From a bacterium (lineage in GTDB: Bacteria > Actinomycetota > Acidimicrobiia > Acidimicrobiales > Bin134), in the NCBI GenBank assembly GCA_026705465.1, contig JAPPAP010000009.1:1-64000 (forward strand): 64,000 nucleotides of DNA. Reading direction: 5' to 3'. Made by a program: the position numbers and the translations under genes. A model generated the notes under the pieces. It made no database searches and was not told where the DNA came from. It saw only the letters and a list, made by a program, of their open reading frames with translations. This document shows positions 54,318 through 64,000 of this stretch, in pieces; position 1 is the first letter of the stretch, and each line of letters starts with the position of its first letter.

Positions 54318-55112
54318 ATGCTGTTGGCCCTTGACATCGGCAACACCCAGACCGTGGTCGGCCTGTACGAGGCCGAGCGGGCCGAGGACTGCCGGGCCGA
54401 GGACGGCCTGATTGAGCACTGGCGACTGTCAACGGTGCACGAGCGCACCCCCGACGAGGTGGCCGTGCTGTTGCGCAGCCTGCTGGACAGCATCGACGTG
54501 GACATGGAAGAAGATCTGACCGGGGTAGCGGTGTGCTCCGGGGTGCCCCAGATCCGGGAGAGCGTGCGGATGATGGTGCAGCGCTATTTCGAATTCGATC
54601 CGGTGGTGATCGAGCCCGGCACCCGCAGCGGCATCCCCATCCTGTACGACAACCCCCGTGAGGTGGGCGCCGATCGCATTGCCAATGCGGTGGCTGCCCA
54701 TCACCTCTACGGGGGTCCCGCGGTGATCGTCGATTTCGGAACCACCAACAACTTCGACGTGATCTCCGAGGCCGGCGAGTTCTTGGGCGGAGCCATCGGG
54801 CCAGGTATCGAGGTCAGTCTGGACGCCATGGTGGGCCGGGCGGCCGCGTTGGGGCCGGTGGCGCTCACCGAGCCCCGCAGCGTGATCGGCAAGACCACGA
54901 TGGAGTCGATCCAGTCGGGCGTCATCTACGGGTTTGTGTCCCAAATCGATGGCATGGTGTCCCGGTTCTCCGCGGTCTTGGAAGATGAAGTGATCGTCAT
55001 CGCCACTGGCGGCCTGGCCCATCTCATCGCCCCGTTGTCCGAGACCATCCAGTTTGTCGAGCCCTATCTGACCCTTCACGGTCTGTGGCTGGTCCACAGG
55101 CGCAACCAGTAG
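54318..55112 (+). CDS. coaX: Type III pantothenate kinase
   Basis: The 264-residue protein phosphorylates pantothenate in the first committed step to CoA. It has the ASKHA-fold phosphate loop LLALDIGNTQTVVGLY at the very start, CSGVPQIRES, a substrate segment GADRIANAVAAHHLYGG, VIVDFGTTNNFDVIS (a variant of the usual DFGTATT), and GGAIGPGIEVSLDAM. The ATG at 54318 follows CAGGAG at a good distance. The adjacent panC makes its substrate. The lysS start is 9 bp after its stop. Confidence 0.95.
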   Translation: MLLALDIGNTQTVVGLYEAERAEDCRAEDGLIEHWRLSTVHERTPDEVAVLLRSLLDSIDVDMEEDLTGVAVCSGVPQIRESVRMMVQRYFEFDPVVIEPGTRSGIPILYDNPREVGADRIANAVAAHHLYGGPAVIVDFGTTNNFDVISEAGEFLGGAIGPGIEVSLDAMVGRAAALGPVALTEPRSVIGKTTMESIQSGVIYGFVSQIDGMVSRFSAVLEDEVIVIATGGLAHLIAPLSETIQFVEPYLTLHGLWLVHRRNQ

Positions 55113-55120
55113 GGCATTCG

Positions 55121-56539
55121 GTGAACCCCCCTTACCGGTTCGAGACCACGGCCACTGCCGCCGAGTGCCACAACCACCACGGTGACATCGAATCGGGCAC
55201 CGAGACCGGGCAAACGGTGTCGGTGGCGGGCCGGATCATGCTCCGCCGGGTTCAGGGTCGGCTAGCTTTTGCCACTCTTCAAGATGCCACCGGCCGCATC
55301 CAGCTGTTCGCCCCTGGCAAGATCACCCCGGATTACGACGAATTTTGCGCTTTGTCTCTCGGGGATTGGGTGGGGGTGAGCGGCGAAGTGATGAAGACCC
55401 GGGCCGGTGAGCTGTCGGTGAAGGTGGAGCGGTGGGATCTGCTGGCCGAGGCCCGACGGAGCTTTCCCGACAAGTGGCACGGGCTGTCGGACCCCGACAT
55501 CCGGTTCCGCCAGCGCTATGTCGACCTGTGGGTGACAGAGGAGGCCCGCCAGACTTTCCGGCTGCGGTCGGAGATGATGTCGCTCACCCGACGATGGCTG
55601 GAGAATCGGGACTTCGTCGAGGTGGAGACGCCGGTTTTCCATCCCGTGCCGGGGGGCGCGCTGGCCCGGCCGTTCAGCACCCACCACAACGCGCTGGACA
55701 TGGACCTTTTCTTGAGGATCGCGCCCGAGCTGTATTTGAAACGGCTGGTGGTGGGGGGTTTGGAGCGGGTGTACGAGATCGCCCGGGTGTTCCGAAACGA
55801 AGGCATCTCAACCCGTCACAATCCCGAGTTCACCATGCTGGAGCTGTACTGGGCCTATGCCGACTACGGCGACATCATGGAGCTGGTGGAGGAGATGGTC
55901 GCCCATCTGGCTTTGGAGCTGAAGGGCACCACCCTCATTCGTTACGGCGGACGGGACCTGGACTTGACCCCGCCGTGGCCCAGGGCCCGGTTTGTCGACC
56001 TGTTGGCCGAGCACAGCGGATTGGAAGTGGACCTCGACACCCCGGTGGCCGAGCTGCGATCGCACTGTGTCGACCGGGAGATCCCGGTGGAAGACCGCTG
56101 GGGGCCGGGCAAGCTCCTCTTGGAGCTCTATGAGAAGACCACCGAGGCCGAGCTATGGGGCCCGGTATTCGTGTGCGATTACCCCAAGGAGGTGTCGCCG
56201 TTGGCCCGGGAGCATCGAGACCACCCCGGCTGGGTGGAGCGATTTGAGGCCATTGTGGCCGGCCGGGAGCTGGCCAACGCTTTCAGCGAGTTGACCGACC
56301 CCGACGAGCAGCGGGCCCGCTTCGAAGACCAGGCCGCTAATCGGGATGCGGGTGATGCCGAAGCCATGGCTGTGGACTGGGACTACCTGCGGGCACTGGA
56401 GTTCGGCCTGCCTCCCACCGGCGGCCTGGGAGTGGGAATGGACCGCCTGGCCATGCTGTTGGCCGATGTGCCCAGCATCCGCGACGTGATTCTGTTCCCC
56501 ACGCTGCGTCCCGAGCCGCCGGAGCGGCAGGTCGATTGA
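55121..56539 (+). CDS. lysS: Lysyl-tRNA synthetase, class II
   Basis: The GTG at 55121, nine bases after coaX, gives 472 residues; the longer frame overlaps coaX. The N-terminal OB-fold anticodon domain has VAGRIMLRRVQGRLAFATLQD (core RIMLRRVQG) and GRIQLFA. The catalytic core has GGALARPFSTHHNALDMDLFLRI (core ARPFSTHHNAL), motif 2 in VYEIARVFRNEGISTRHNPEFT (core FRNEGISTRHNPEF), and motif 3 GLGVGMDRLAMLL. It charges tRNA-Lys. The stop is 15 bp from the convergent polyprenyl synthase stop. The protein is a little shorter than E. coli LysS at its N-terminus, which is common in actinobacteria. Confidence 0.96.
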   Translation: MNPPYRFETTATAAECHNHHGDIESGTETGQTVSVAGRIMLRRVQGRLAFATLQDATGRIQLFAPGKITPDYDEFCALSLGDWVGVSGEVMKTRAGELSVKVERWDLLAEARRSFPDKWHGLSDPDIRFRQRYVDLWVTEEARQTFRLRSEMMSLTRRWLENRDFVEVETPVFHPVPGGALARPFSTHHNALDMDLFLRIAPELYLKRLVVGGLERVYEIARVFRNEGISTRHNPEFTMLELYWAYADYGDIMELVEEMVAHLALELKGTTLIRYGGRDLDLTPPWPRARFVDLLAEHSGLEVDLDTPVAELRSHCVDREIPVEDRWGPGKLLLELYEKTTEAELWGPVFVCDYPKEVSPLAREHRDHPGWVERFEAIVAGRELANAFSELTDPDEQRARFEDQAANRDAGDAEAMAVDWDYLRALEFGLPPTGGLGVGMDRLAMLLADVPSIRDVILFPTLRPEPPERQVD

Positions 56540-56554
56540 GCTGGGGCGATTGAC

Positions 56555-57652
56555 CTAGCGATCGCCGAGGGGGATGCGGGCTCGGTCGATCAAGTGGTCG
56601 GTGGCTACCTGGAGGGCGGCGGTCGCCGTGGTGGGGGGCAGCGACTCCAAACTGGTTGAGGCTTGCTTGACGTAGTCACTAGCCACGTCCAGCGCTTCTT
56701 CGACGCCGCCACTGGCCCGCACTAGCTGCAAGGCCGAGCGGACGGTGGCGTCCGACACCGTCCCGCCCAATAGTTCCAGCAACTGGGGACCGCAGTCGGA
56801 GCGCAGCGCCCGGATCACCGGCAAGGTGTAGATCCCCTCGTGCAGGTCGTTGCCCGACGGCTTCCCCAAGTGCTCGTCGGTGGCCACGATGTCCAAGATG
56901 TCGTCCACCACCTGGAAGGCCAGCCCGTAGTAGCGGCCGAATTCGGTGAGGGTGTCCACCGTCGACCGATCCAGTCCGGCCACCAGGCCGCCGATACGAC
57001 ACGAGGTGGCCAGCAGGGATGCGGTTTTGCCGTCGATGGAGTCGATGTAGGAGGTCTCGGTGCGATCGGGGTTGCCAGTGTCCTGAAGCTCCCGGACCTG
57101 GCCCTCGCACAGCCGTCCAATAGTGGCAGCCAGCAGTCCGGCCACCTCAGTACCGAGGGATGCGGCCAGCTCTGAGGCCCGGGCCAGCAGGAAGTCGCCG
57201 GCCAGAATGGCCCGCAAATTGCCCCACTTTGCATTCACGCTGGCCACGTTGCGCCGTACCTGGGCCTCGTCCATCACGTCGTCGTGATACAGCGACCCCA
57301 GATGAACCAGTTCCACCGCCACGCCGCCGGTGAGCACGTCATCAGCGGCTGGTACCGGTTGATTCTGGGAAATGGCCGCCGATGCGATCACAAACCCCGG
57401 CCGAACTCGCTTGCCCCCCGCTCGAATCAAGTGGCTGGCTACTTCGGTGAGGAACGGGTCCTGGGTTTGCACCGACTCTTCCAACTGCGATTCCAGCCGT
57501 TCCAAGTCGCGCCCCATGGTGGGAATCAGATCGAGGGGGCTGCGAACCACGGGATGCAGCGTAGTTGCACATTCTCTGATTTCTTCTATCCAGGGCGGTT
57601 TGTCGCCCCCCGGAGGCGTGGTGCACACGGCCGGTTGGGGCTCCAGGAACAA
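56555..57652 (-). CDS. Polyprenyl (hepta/octaprenyl) diphosphate synthase
   Basis: The frame starts at a TTG with no clear ribosome site and gives 365 residues. An internal ATG (complement of 57515-57517, MGRDLERLE) would give 320, nearer the family norm, so the N-terminus is uncertain. Motifs are GGKRVRPGFVIASA (substrate GGKR-x-RP), the first Asp-rich motif in LGSLYHDDVMDEAQVRR (core DDVMDEAQVRR), GDFLLARASELAA, GKTASLLATSCRIG, and the second Asp-rich motif FQVVDDILDI. It condenses isopentenyl units into the side chain of menaquinone or a similar carrier. The gene diverges from clpC, with 55 bp between the starts. Confidence 0.92.
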   Translation of the reverse strand: MFLEPQPAVCTTPPGGDKPPWIEEIRECATTLHPVVRSPLDLIPTMGRDLERLESQLEESVQTQDPFLTEVASHLIRAGGKRVRPGFVIASAAISQNQPVPAADDVLTGGVAVELVHLGSLYHDDVMDEAQVRRNVASVNAKWGNLRAILAGDFLLARASELAASLGTEVAGLLAATIGRLCEGQVRELQDTGNPDRTETSYIDSIDGKTASLLATSCRIGGLVAGLDRSTVDTLTEFGRYYGLAFQVVDDILDIVATDEHLGKPSGNDLHEGIYTLPVIRALRSDCGPQLLELLGGTVSDATVRSALQLVRASGGVEEALDVASDYVKQASTSLESLPPTTATAALQVATDHLIDRARIPLGDR

Positions 57653-57707
57653 AATGGGAGGGTGGGATGGTTACACTCAGAGTTGAGCCCTCTATCGGGA
57701 GATTGCC

Positions 57708-60221
<2,514 letters not shown>

Positions 60222-60288
60222 CGGCCATGGCAGCCATGCCGGAGGGGTTGGCAATGGGGCTTTGGGGCGACGGGCTAGCCTGCCCTCA

Positions 60289-61725
60289 ATGATCGGCAGG
60301 CTCAAGCGACTCCGCACAGCAGTGCCCCTGCTGGCGCTGGTTCTGGGGCTGACCGCCTGCCAGGTGGACATCGAGGTGGGCATCGGGTTCAACGAGGACG
60401 GCTCCGGGGTGGTCACAGTAGACGTGGCGCTGGACCAGGAGGCCATGGCGCTGGCCCCCGACATCACATCGCTGCTGCTGACCGAGGACATCGAAGACCC
60501 GGCGTCAGGCTGGTCGTACAACGACCCCCGCATCGACGATCAGGGTCGCACAAGCTTCTCTGCCTCCAAGCCCTTCGGGTCGATCCATCAGCTCGAGTCG
60601 GTGCTGGCCGAGATCTTCGGCTCAGAAGATGTGTTCCGCGACTTCACGTTTGAGCGTGACACCTCCTTCGCCCAAACCGATTATCGGGTGACCGGTGTGG
60701 TGGACCTGTCAGACGGACTGGCCCTGTTCACCGATCCCGAGCTCACCGATCGCCTGGGGGGCGAGCCCTTCGGCGAGCCGATCCCCGATGTGGGGGCCGC
60801 GCTGGCCGGAGTGTCGGTGCAGGTTGTTCTGGACCTGCCGGTGGGTGCGGAGGAACAGGTGGTCTTGGAGCTCGGGCAGGGCGCGGAGAGAATCGAGATG
60901 ACCGCCCAAGAGGAGAGCGTCACCGCGGTAACCCTGCGGTGGGTGGCTTGGGCCGCGTTTGCGCTGGTGGGCCTGTCGCTGCTGATCGCAGTGGCCGGAT
61001 ATCTGCTAGAGCGCAGGGCCCGCGATCGCAGCATCGACCCAACCGTCACTCAGGAGTCGATGATTCGGGCCACTGGTCTCACCGCAGCACAGCCTCCACA
61101 GCGGCGGCTGCGGCTGGTGGTGCTGAATCCCCTTGGGGTGCTGTTCGAGCCGATGGAAGAGCCGGCCCAGCTTCTGGCTTCTTTCGCTGCTGAGAAGGGT
61201 CTTGAAGTGGATGAGGAGGATGTCGAGCAGCTCCACCAACAGGCGGCACTGGGCCGGATAACCCCGGTCGAATTGTGGGCCGGGATGGGGTTGGACGACG
61301 ATCCTGACGAGCTCACCGAGCAGTTTTTGGACCGGTACACCGTGCGATCCGGCGTTCGGGACTTCATGGCCGAGATGGGTCGCCGGGAGCTTCCGGTGGC
61401 CTGTTTGACCAACGACATCGCCTCGTGGTCGGCGGAGCTGAGGGAGAGGCACGGGATCGCCGGCGTTGACACTTGGATCGTGAGCAGCGATGTCGGCGTG
61501 TGCATGCCCGCTCCGGGAATCTATGAGGCCCTGCGCCGGACTACGTCGGTTCCCTACGAGAACGCGCTGCTGGTTGATGTGAGGGTGGAGAGTCTCGACG
61601 CGGCCCAAGCGCTGGGGATGTCAACCGCGCTTCTGGCCGATGCCCGTCCCAAAGAAGGCGAGGCCCCCGGCCACGCGGTGGTGACGAGCTTCTCTGACTT
61701 CTTCCGCCGCCGGCCCCGCTCCTAG
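60289..61725 (+). CDS. LppM-like lipoprotein with transmembrane helix and HAD-like pseudoenzyme domain
   Basis: I use the ATG at 60289, which begins a signal (MIGRLKRLRTAVPLL) with lipobox LTAC; the longer frame lies within clpC. The 478-residue protein has three parts. The extracytoplasmic region, about 22-215, resembles LppM (VDIEVGIGFNEDGSGVVTVDVAL, core GFNEDGSGVV). One transmembrane helix at about 218-242 (WAAFALVGLSLLIAVAGYLL) is followed by basic residues. A cytoplasmic domain, about 270-470, follows the HAD order: LVVLNPLGVLFEP (motif I with Asn for the nucleophile Asp), VACLTNDIASW (motif II), VCMPAPGIYEAL (Met where Lys is usual), and LLVDVRVESLDAA (motif IV). The key catalytic residues are lost, so it may bind rather than hydrolyse a phosphorylated ligand. 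Confidence 0.75.
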   Translation: MIGRLKRLRTAVPLLALVLGLTACQVDIEVGIGFNEDGSGVVTVDVALDQEAMALAPDITSLLLTEDIEDPASGWSYNDPRIDDQGRTSFSASKPFGSIHQLESVLAEIFGSEDVFRDFTFERDTSFAQTDYRVTGVVDLSDGLALFTDPELTDRLGGEPFGEPIPDVGAALAGVSVQVVLDLPVGAEEQVVLELGQGAERIEMTAQEESVTAVTLRWVAWAAFALVGLSLLIAVAGYLLERRARDRSIDPTVTQESMIRATGLTAAQPPQRRLRLVVLNPLGVLFEPMEEPAQLLASFAAEKGLEVDEEDVEQLHQQAALGRITPVELWAGMGLDDDPDELTEQFLDRYTVRSGVRDFMAEMGRRELPVACLTNDIASWSAELRERHGIAGVDTWIVSSDVGVCMPAPGIYEALRRTTSVPYENALLVDVRVESLDAAQALGMSTALLADARPKEGEAPGHAVVTSFSDFFRRRPRS

Positions 61726-62712
61726 CTAGCTGAGCAATTCGGCGGCCTGGACGGCGAAGTACGTCAAGATGACGTCGGCCCCCGCCCGTCGGATGCCGCA
61801 AAGGGTCTCAGCGATGATGGCCTGTTCGTCCAGCCATCCCGATGCCGCGGCCGCTTTCACCATGAGGTACTCGCCGCTCACCTGATAGGCGGCCACTGGC
61901 ACGACCGAGGCCTCGGCGAAGCGCCGCACCACGTCGAGGTAGGGCCCGGCCGGCTTGACCATGACCATGTCGGCGCCTTCGGCGATGTCCAGCTCCATCT
62001 CCCGCAAAGCCTCGCGGCTGTTGGCCGGATCCATCTGGTAGGTCTTCTTGTCGCCGGACCGGGGGGCTGAGTCCAGCGCGCCACGGAAAGGCCCGAAGAA
62101 CGAGGAGGCGTACTTGGCGGTGTAGGCGCAGATCCCCACCTCGGTGTGCCCGTGGTGGTCGAGTGTCTCCCGAATGGCCCCCACCCGGCCGTCCATCATG
62201 TCGCTGGGGGCCACGATGTCGGCCCCGGCGTCGGCGTGGGTCAGGGCTTGCCGGCACAGCACCTCGACGGTCTCGTCGTTGACGATGGTGCCATCGGGGG
62301 CAACGATCCCGTCGTGGCCATCGCTGTTGTAGGGGTCGAGGGCCACATCGGTCATCACCACCGTGTCGGGGTGGGCGGCCTTGATGGCTCCGATGGTCTG
62401 GGGGATGAGCCCGTCGGGGTTCCAGGCCTCATCACCAGTCGGGGTCTTTAGTTCGTCGGGTGCGGCCTCGAACAGCACCACCGCCCGAACCCCGAGATCG
62501 GCGGCCCGTCCCACCTCGCCCACGAGGCCGTCAACGCTCCAGCGATTCACACCGGGCATCGAATCGATGGGCTCGTCGGAACCCCGATGTACGAACAGGG
62601 GCAACACGAAATGGGCCGGACTGAGCTCGGTCTCGCGCACCATGTCCCGTATCGCCGGGGTGCGGCGGTTGCGCCGGGGCCGGGCCGCGAGCTCCAAATG
62701 CGGATGCGCCAT
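61726..62712 (-). CDS. hemB: Porphobilinogen synthase (delta-aminolevulinate dehydratase)
   Basis: The ATG complementary to 62710-62712 gives MAHPHLELAARPRRNRR, the normal HemB opening, and 328 residues; the open frame extends further without a start signal. LFVHRGSDEPIDSMPGV, MTDVALDPYNSDGHDGIV (core ALDPYNSDGHDG), PSDMMDGRVGAIR, the first active-site Lys region AYTAKYASSFFGPFR, DMVMVKPAGPYLDVV with the Schiff-base Lys, and AYQVSGEY are all present. The metal loop has Asp and Ala where zinc-type enzymes have three Cys, so it belongs to the magnesium/other-metal class. It condenses two aminolevulinates to porphobilinogen for haem and corrins. Its stop abuts the stop of the lipoprotein gene with no gap. 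Confidence 0.95.
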   Translation of the reverse strand: MAHPHLELAARPRRNRRTPAIRDMVRETELSPAHFVLPLFVHRGSDEPIDSMPGVNRWSVDGLVGEVGRAADLGVRAVVLFEAAPDELKTPTGDEAWNPDGLIPQTIGAIKAAHPDTVVMTDVALDPYNSDGHDGIVAPDGTIVNDETVEVLCRQALTHADAGADIVAPSDMMDGRVGAIRETLDHHGHTEVGICAYTAKYASSFFGPFRGALDSAPRSGDKKTYQMDPANSREALREMELDIAEGADMVMVKPAGPYLDVVRRFAEASVVPVAAYQVSGEYLMVKAAAASGWLDEQAIIAETLCGIRRAGADVILTYFAVQAAELLS

Positions 62713-62770
62713 GCCTCCATGCTCCCATCTCTGCTCCCGCCACGCATTGCCGATGGGGTAAACAAGGGCT

Positions 62771-63421
62771 ATGCGCATCGAGTTGTCGACGGGAACGACG
62801 GCTGAGCTGGTACGGGTGGAGGGTGCTGACCGGGGGCTGGTGCTGATTCCCGACCTCATGGGGCTGCGCCCGCTGTTTGACGATCACGTGGCCCGGCTTG
62901 CCGCCGAACAGGGGTGGACGGTGTGCTCTCCCCAAGTCTTTGCCGGTCGGGAACACTTGGTTGCCGAAGAGCGGATGGCCGCAGTCCGGGAGTTGGTCGA
63001 CAATGAGGTGCTGGCCGACGTGTTGGCGGCGGCCGACGCCACCGAGTGCGAGACGGTAGTGCTTACCGGGTTCTGCATGGGTGGCATGTACACCATCAAG
63101 GCCGCGGCCACGGGGCGGTTCCACCGGGCGGCCGCCTTTTACGGGATGATCCGAATCCCCGACGACTGGAAGGGCCCAGGACAAGGCGAGCCGCTGGAGC
63201 TTTTGGCCGCGGGAGATCCGTGCCCGCTTTTGGCGATCATCGGCACCGAAGACCCGTTCACCCCGCCCGACGACGTGGTTGCCCTAGAGGCCGCCGGCGC
63301 GGTGACCGTGGTCTATGAGGGCGCCGATCACGGCTTCGTCCACGATCCCGTCCGTCCAGCCCACCGTCCCGACGATGCCGCCGACGCGTGGGCTCGGGTC
63401 GTCGAGTTCCTGAGCCAATAG
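62771..63421 (+). CDS. Dienelactone hydrolase family protein
   Basis: The 216-residue alpha/beta hydrolase has the family Cys nucleophile in VLTGFCMGGMYTIKA (G-x-C-x-G-G). The acid is probably in IIGTEDPFTPPDD, and the His is in GADHGFVHD. The N-terminal segment VLIPDLMGLRPLFDDHVARLA is typical. The length is slightly short of dienelactone hydrolase (about 235). It could hydrolyse lactones or esters; in actinobacteria many such proteins have no assigned substrate. It diverges from hemB, with 58 bp between starts, and is followed five bases later by ispD, so it may be co-transcribed with isoprenoid genes for reasons of position rather than function. Confidence 0.85.
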   Translation: MRIELSTGTTAELVRVEGADRGLVLIPDLMGLRPLFDDHVARLAAEQGWTVCSPQVFAGREHLVAEERMAAVRELVDNEVLADVLAAADATECETVVLTGFCMGGMYTIKAAATGRFHRAAAFYGMIRIPDDWKGPGQGEPLELLAAGDPCPLLAIIGTEDPFTPPDDVVALEAAGAVTVVYEGADHGFVHDPVRPAHRPDDAADAWARVVEFLSQ

Positions 63422-63426
63422 CGGCG

Positions 63427-64000
63427 ATGGCGACTGGTCCCTCGGTTTGGACGGTGGTTGTGGCCGCGGGCTCGGGCACCCGCTTCGGCGGCGCCAAGCA
63501 GTACCTGGAACTGGCCGGCACCCGCATTGTGGACCGAAGCGTGGCGGTAGCCGCCCAGGTTAGCGATGGGGTGGTGGTGGTGGTTCCCGCCGGGGATGTG
63601 GAAGCGGAATCGGCCCGGCTGGTTGCCAGCGCAGTCGTGGCAGGCGGATCGAGCCGGGCCGCCTCGGTGCGTAACGGTTTGGCCGCGGTGCCCCACGACG
63701 TCGACGTCATATGCGTTCAGGACGCCGCTCGCCCGCTGGCCAGTCCAGACATCTACGAGAGGGTGGTCCAGGAGGTGCATTCGGGCGCGGCCGGGGCCGT
63801 GCCGGTGGTACCGATGACCGATACCATCCGCAGAGTGGACGGGGGAGTGGTGGACCGCAGCACCTTGCAAGCGGTGCAAACACCGCAGGCGTTTCGCGCT
63901 GAGCTGTTGCGGGCAGCCCACGCCGGGGCCGACGACGCCACCGACGACGCCAGCTTGGTGGAAGCAGCGGGCTACACCGTGGTTGCCGTTGAGGGTCATC
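63427..64000 (+). CDS. ispD: 2-C-methyl-D-erythritol 4-phosphate cytidylyltransferase (cut by right edge)
   Basis: The frame opens at the ATG at 63427 and continues to the window end, so 191 residues of an expected 220-235 are visible. The opening VVVAAGSGTRFGGAKQYLEL contains the CTP-binding glycine loop with the catalytic Arg and Lys (GSGTRFGGAKQ). VVAGGSSRAASVRNGL, VICVQDAARPLASPDIY (the DAARP motif) and AVPVVPMTDTI follow, then QTPQAFRAELL. It converts methylerythritol phosphate to the CDP form in the non-mevalonate isoprenoid route. ispF often follows in actinobacteria but lies outside. Confidence 0.95.
   Translation, partial: MATGPSVWTVVVAAGSGTRFGGAKQYLELAGTRIVDRSVAVAAQVSDGVVVVVPAGDVEAESARLVASAVVAGGSSRAASVRNGLAAVPHDVDVICVQDAARPLASPDIYERVVQEVHSGAAGAVPVVPMTDTIRRVDGGVVDRSTLQAVQTPQAFRAELLRAAHAGADDATDDASLVEAAGYTVVAVEGH

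Overview
The window is a GC-rich, gene-dense bacterial chromosome segment, probably from an uncultured or marine actinobacterium of the Acidimicrobiia type. This placement is inference. It rests on high GC, frequent GTG/TTG starts, an F420/LLM-type oxidoreductase, several CaiB/BaiF CoA-transferases, a ClpC ATPase, an LppM-like lipoprotein and a folate-panC-nadC-coaX-lysS housekeeping run. No rRNA, tRNA, CRISPR array, insertion sequence or phage gene was recognised. No stretch of more than about 300 bases lacks a gene.

Layout. (1) 1-2832: tail of an amidohydrolase, an LLM-family oxidoreductase and an acyl-CoA carboxylase beta subunit, all plus strand. (2) 2843-6833, minus strand: two fold-type-II PLP enzymes and an amidohydrolase of the 8-oxoguanine/chlorohydrolase type. 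They diverge from (3) 6956-12929, plus strand: a complete BMP-type (nucleoside-like) ABC importer followed by an MFS transporter. (4) 13047-19568, minus strand: a catabolic operon of CoA-transferase, uncharacterised DUF7064/7065-like protein, SDR, molybdopterin oxidoreductase, acyl-CoA-dehydrogenase-like flavoprotein and a small membrane protein in an AT-rich islet. (5) 19589: a low-molecular-weight phosphatase.

(6) 20257-43543 is the most unusual part: twelve co-directional plus-strand genes. A peptide/nickel-type ABC importer without ATPases (lipoprotein and two permeases) is followed by two tandem NCS2 nucleobase permeases, each with a C-terminal soluble domain that resembles a degenerate GHKL/anti-sigma ATPase fold. 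Next, 19 bp on, comes a 3194-residue polyketide synthase: one fully reducing module (KS-AT-DH-MT-ER-KR-ACP), then a second KS whose AT has been removed so that only the flanking linkers remain. A discrete ACP, an Sfp-type phosphopantetheinyl transferase and an alpha/beta hydrolase follow from their own promoter-like site, and then a second ATPase-less SBP-permease-permease set. My reading is a small self-contained biosynthetic locus, in which the AT-less KS works with the discrete ACP and the hydrolase releases the product. The paired importers suggest that a related molecule is taken up.

(7) 43557-49555, minus strand: a fused indolepyruvate-type ferredoxin oxidoreductase and a double-domain CoA-transferase. 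(8) 49618-56539, plus strand: folE, folP, a degenerate phosphatase-like gene, folB, folK, panC, nadC, coaX and lysS, mostly with overlapping ends. A partial duplication of the folK start lies before folK. (9) 56555-64000: a polyprenyl diphosphate synthase (minus) diverging from clpC (plus), an LppM-like lipoprotein fused to a HAD-like pseudoenzyme, hemB (minus), a dienelactone-hydrolase-family protein and the start of ispD, which runs off the right edge.

All functions come from reading motifs by eye. No database search was possible.
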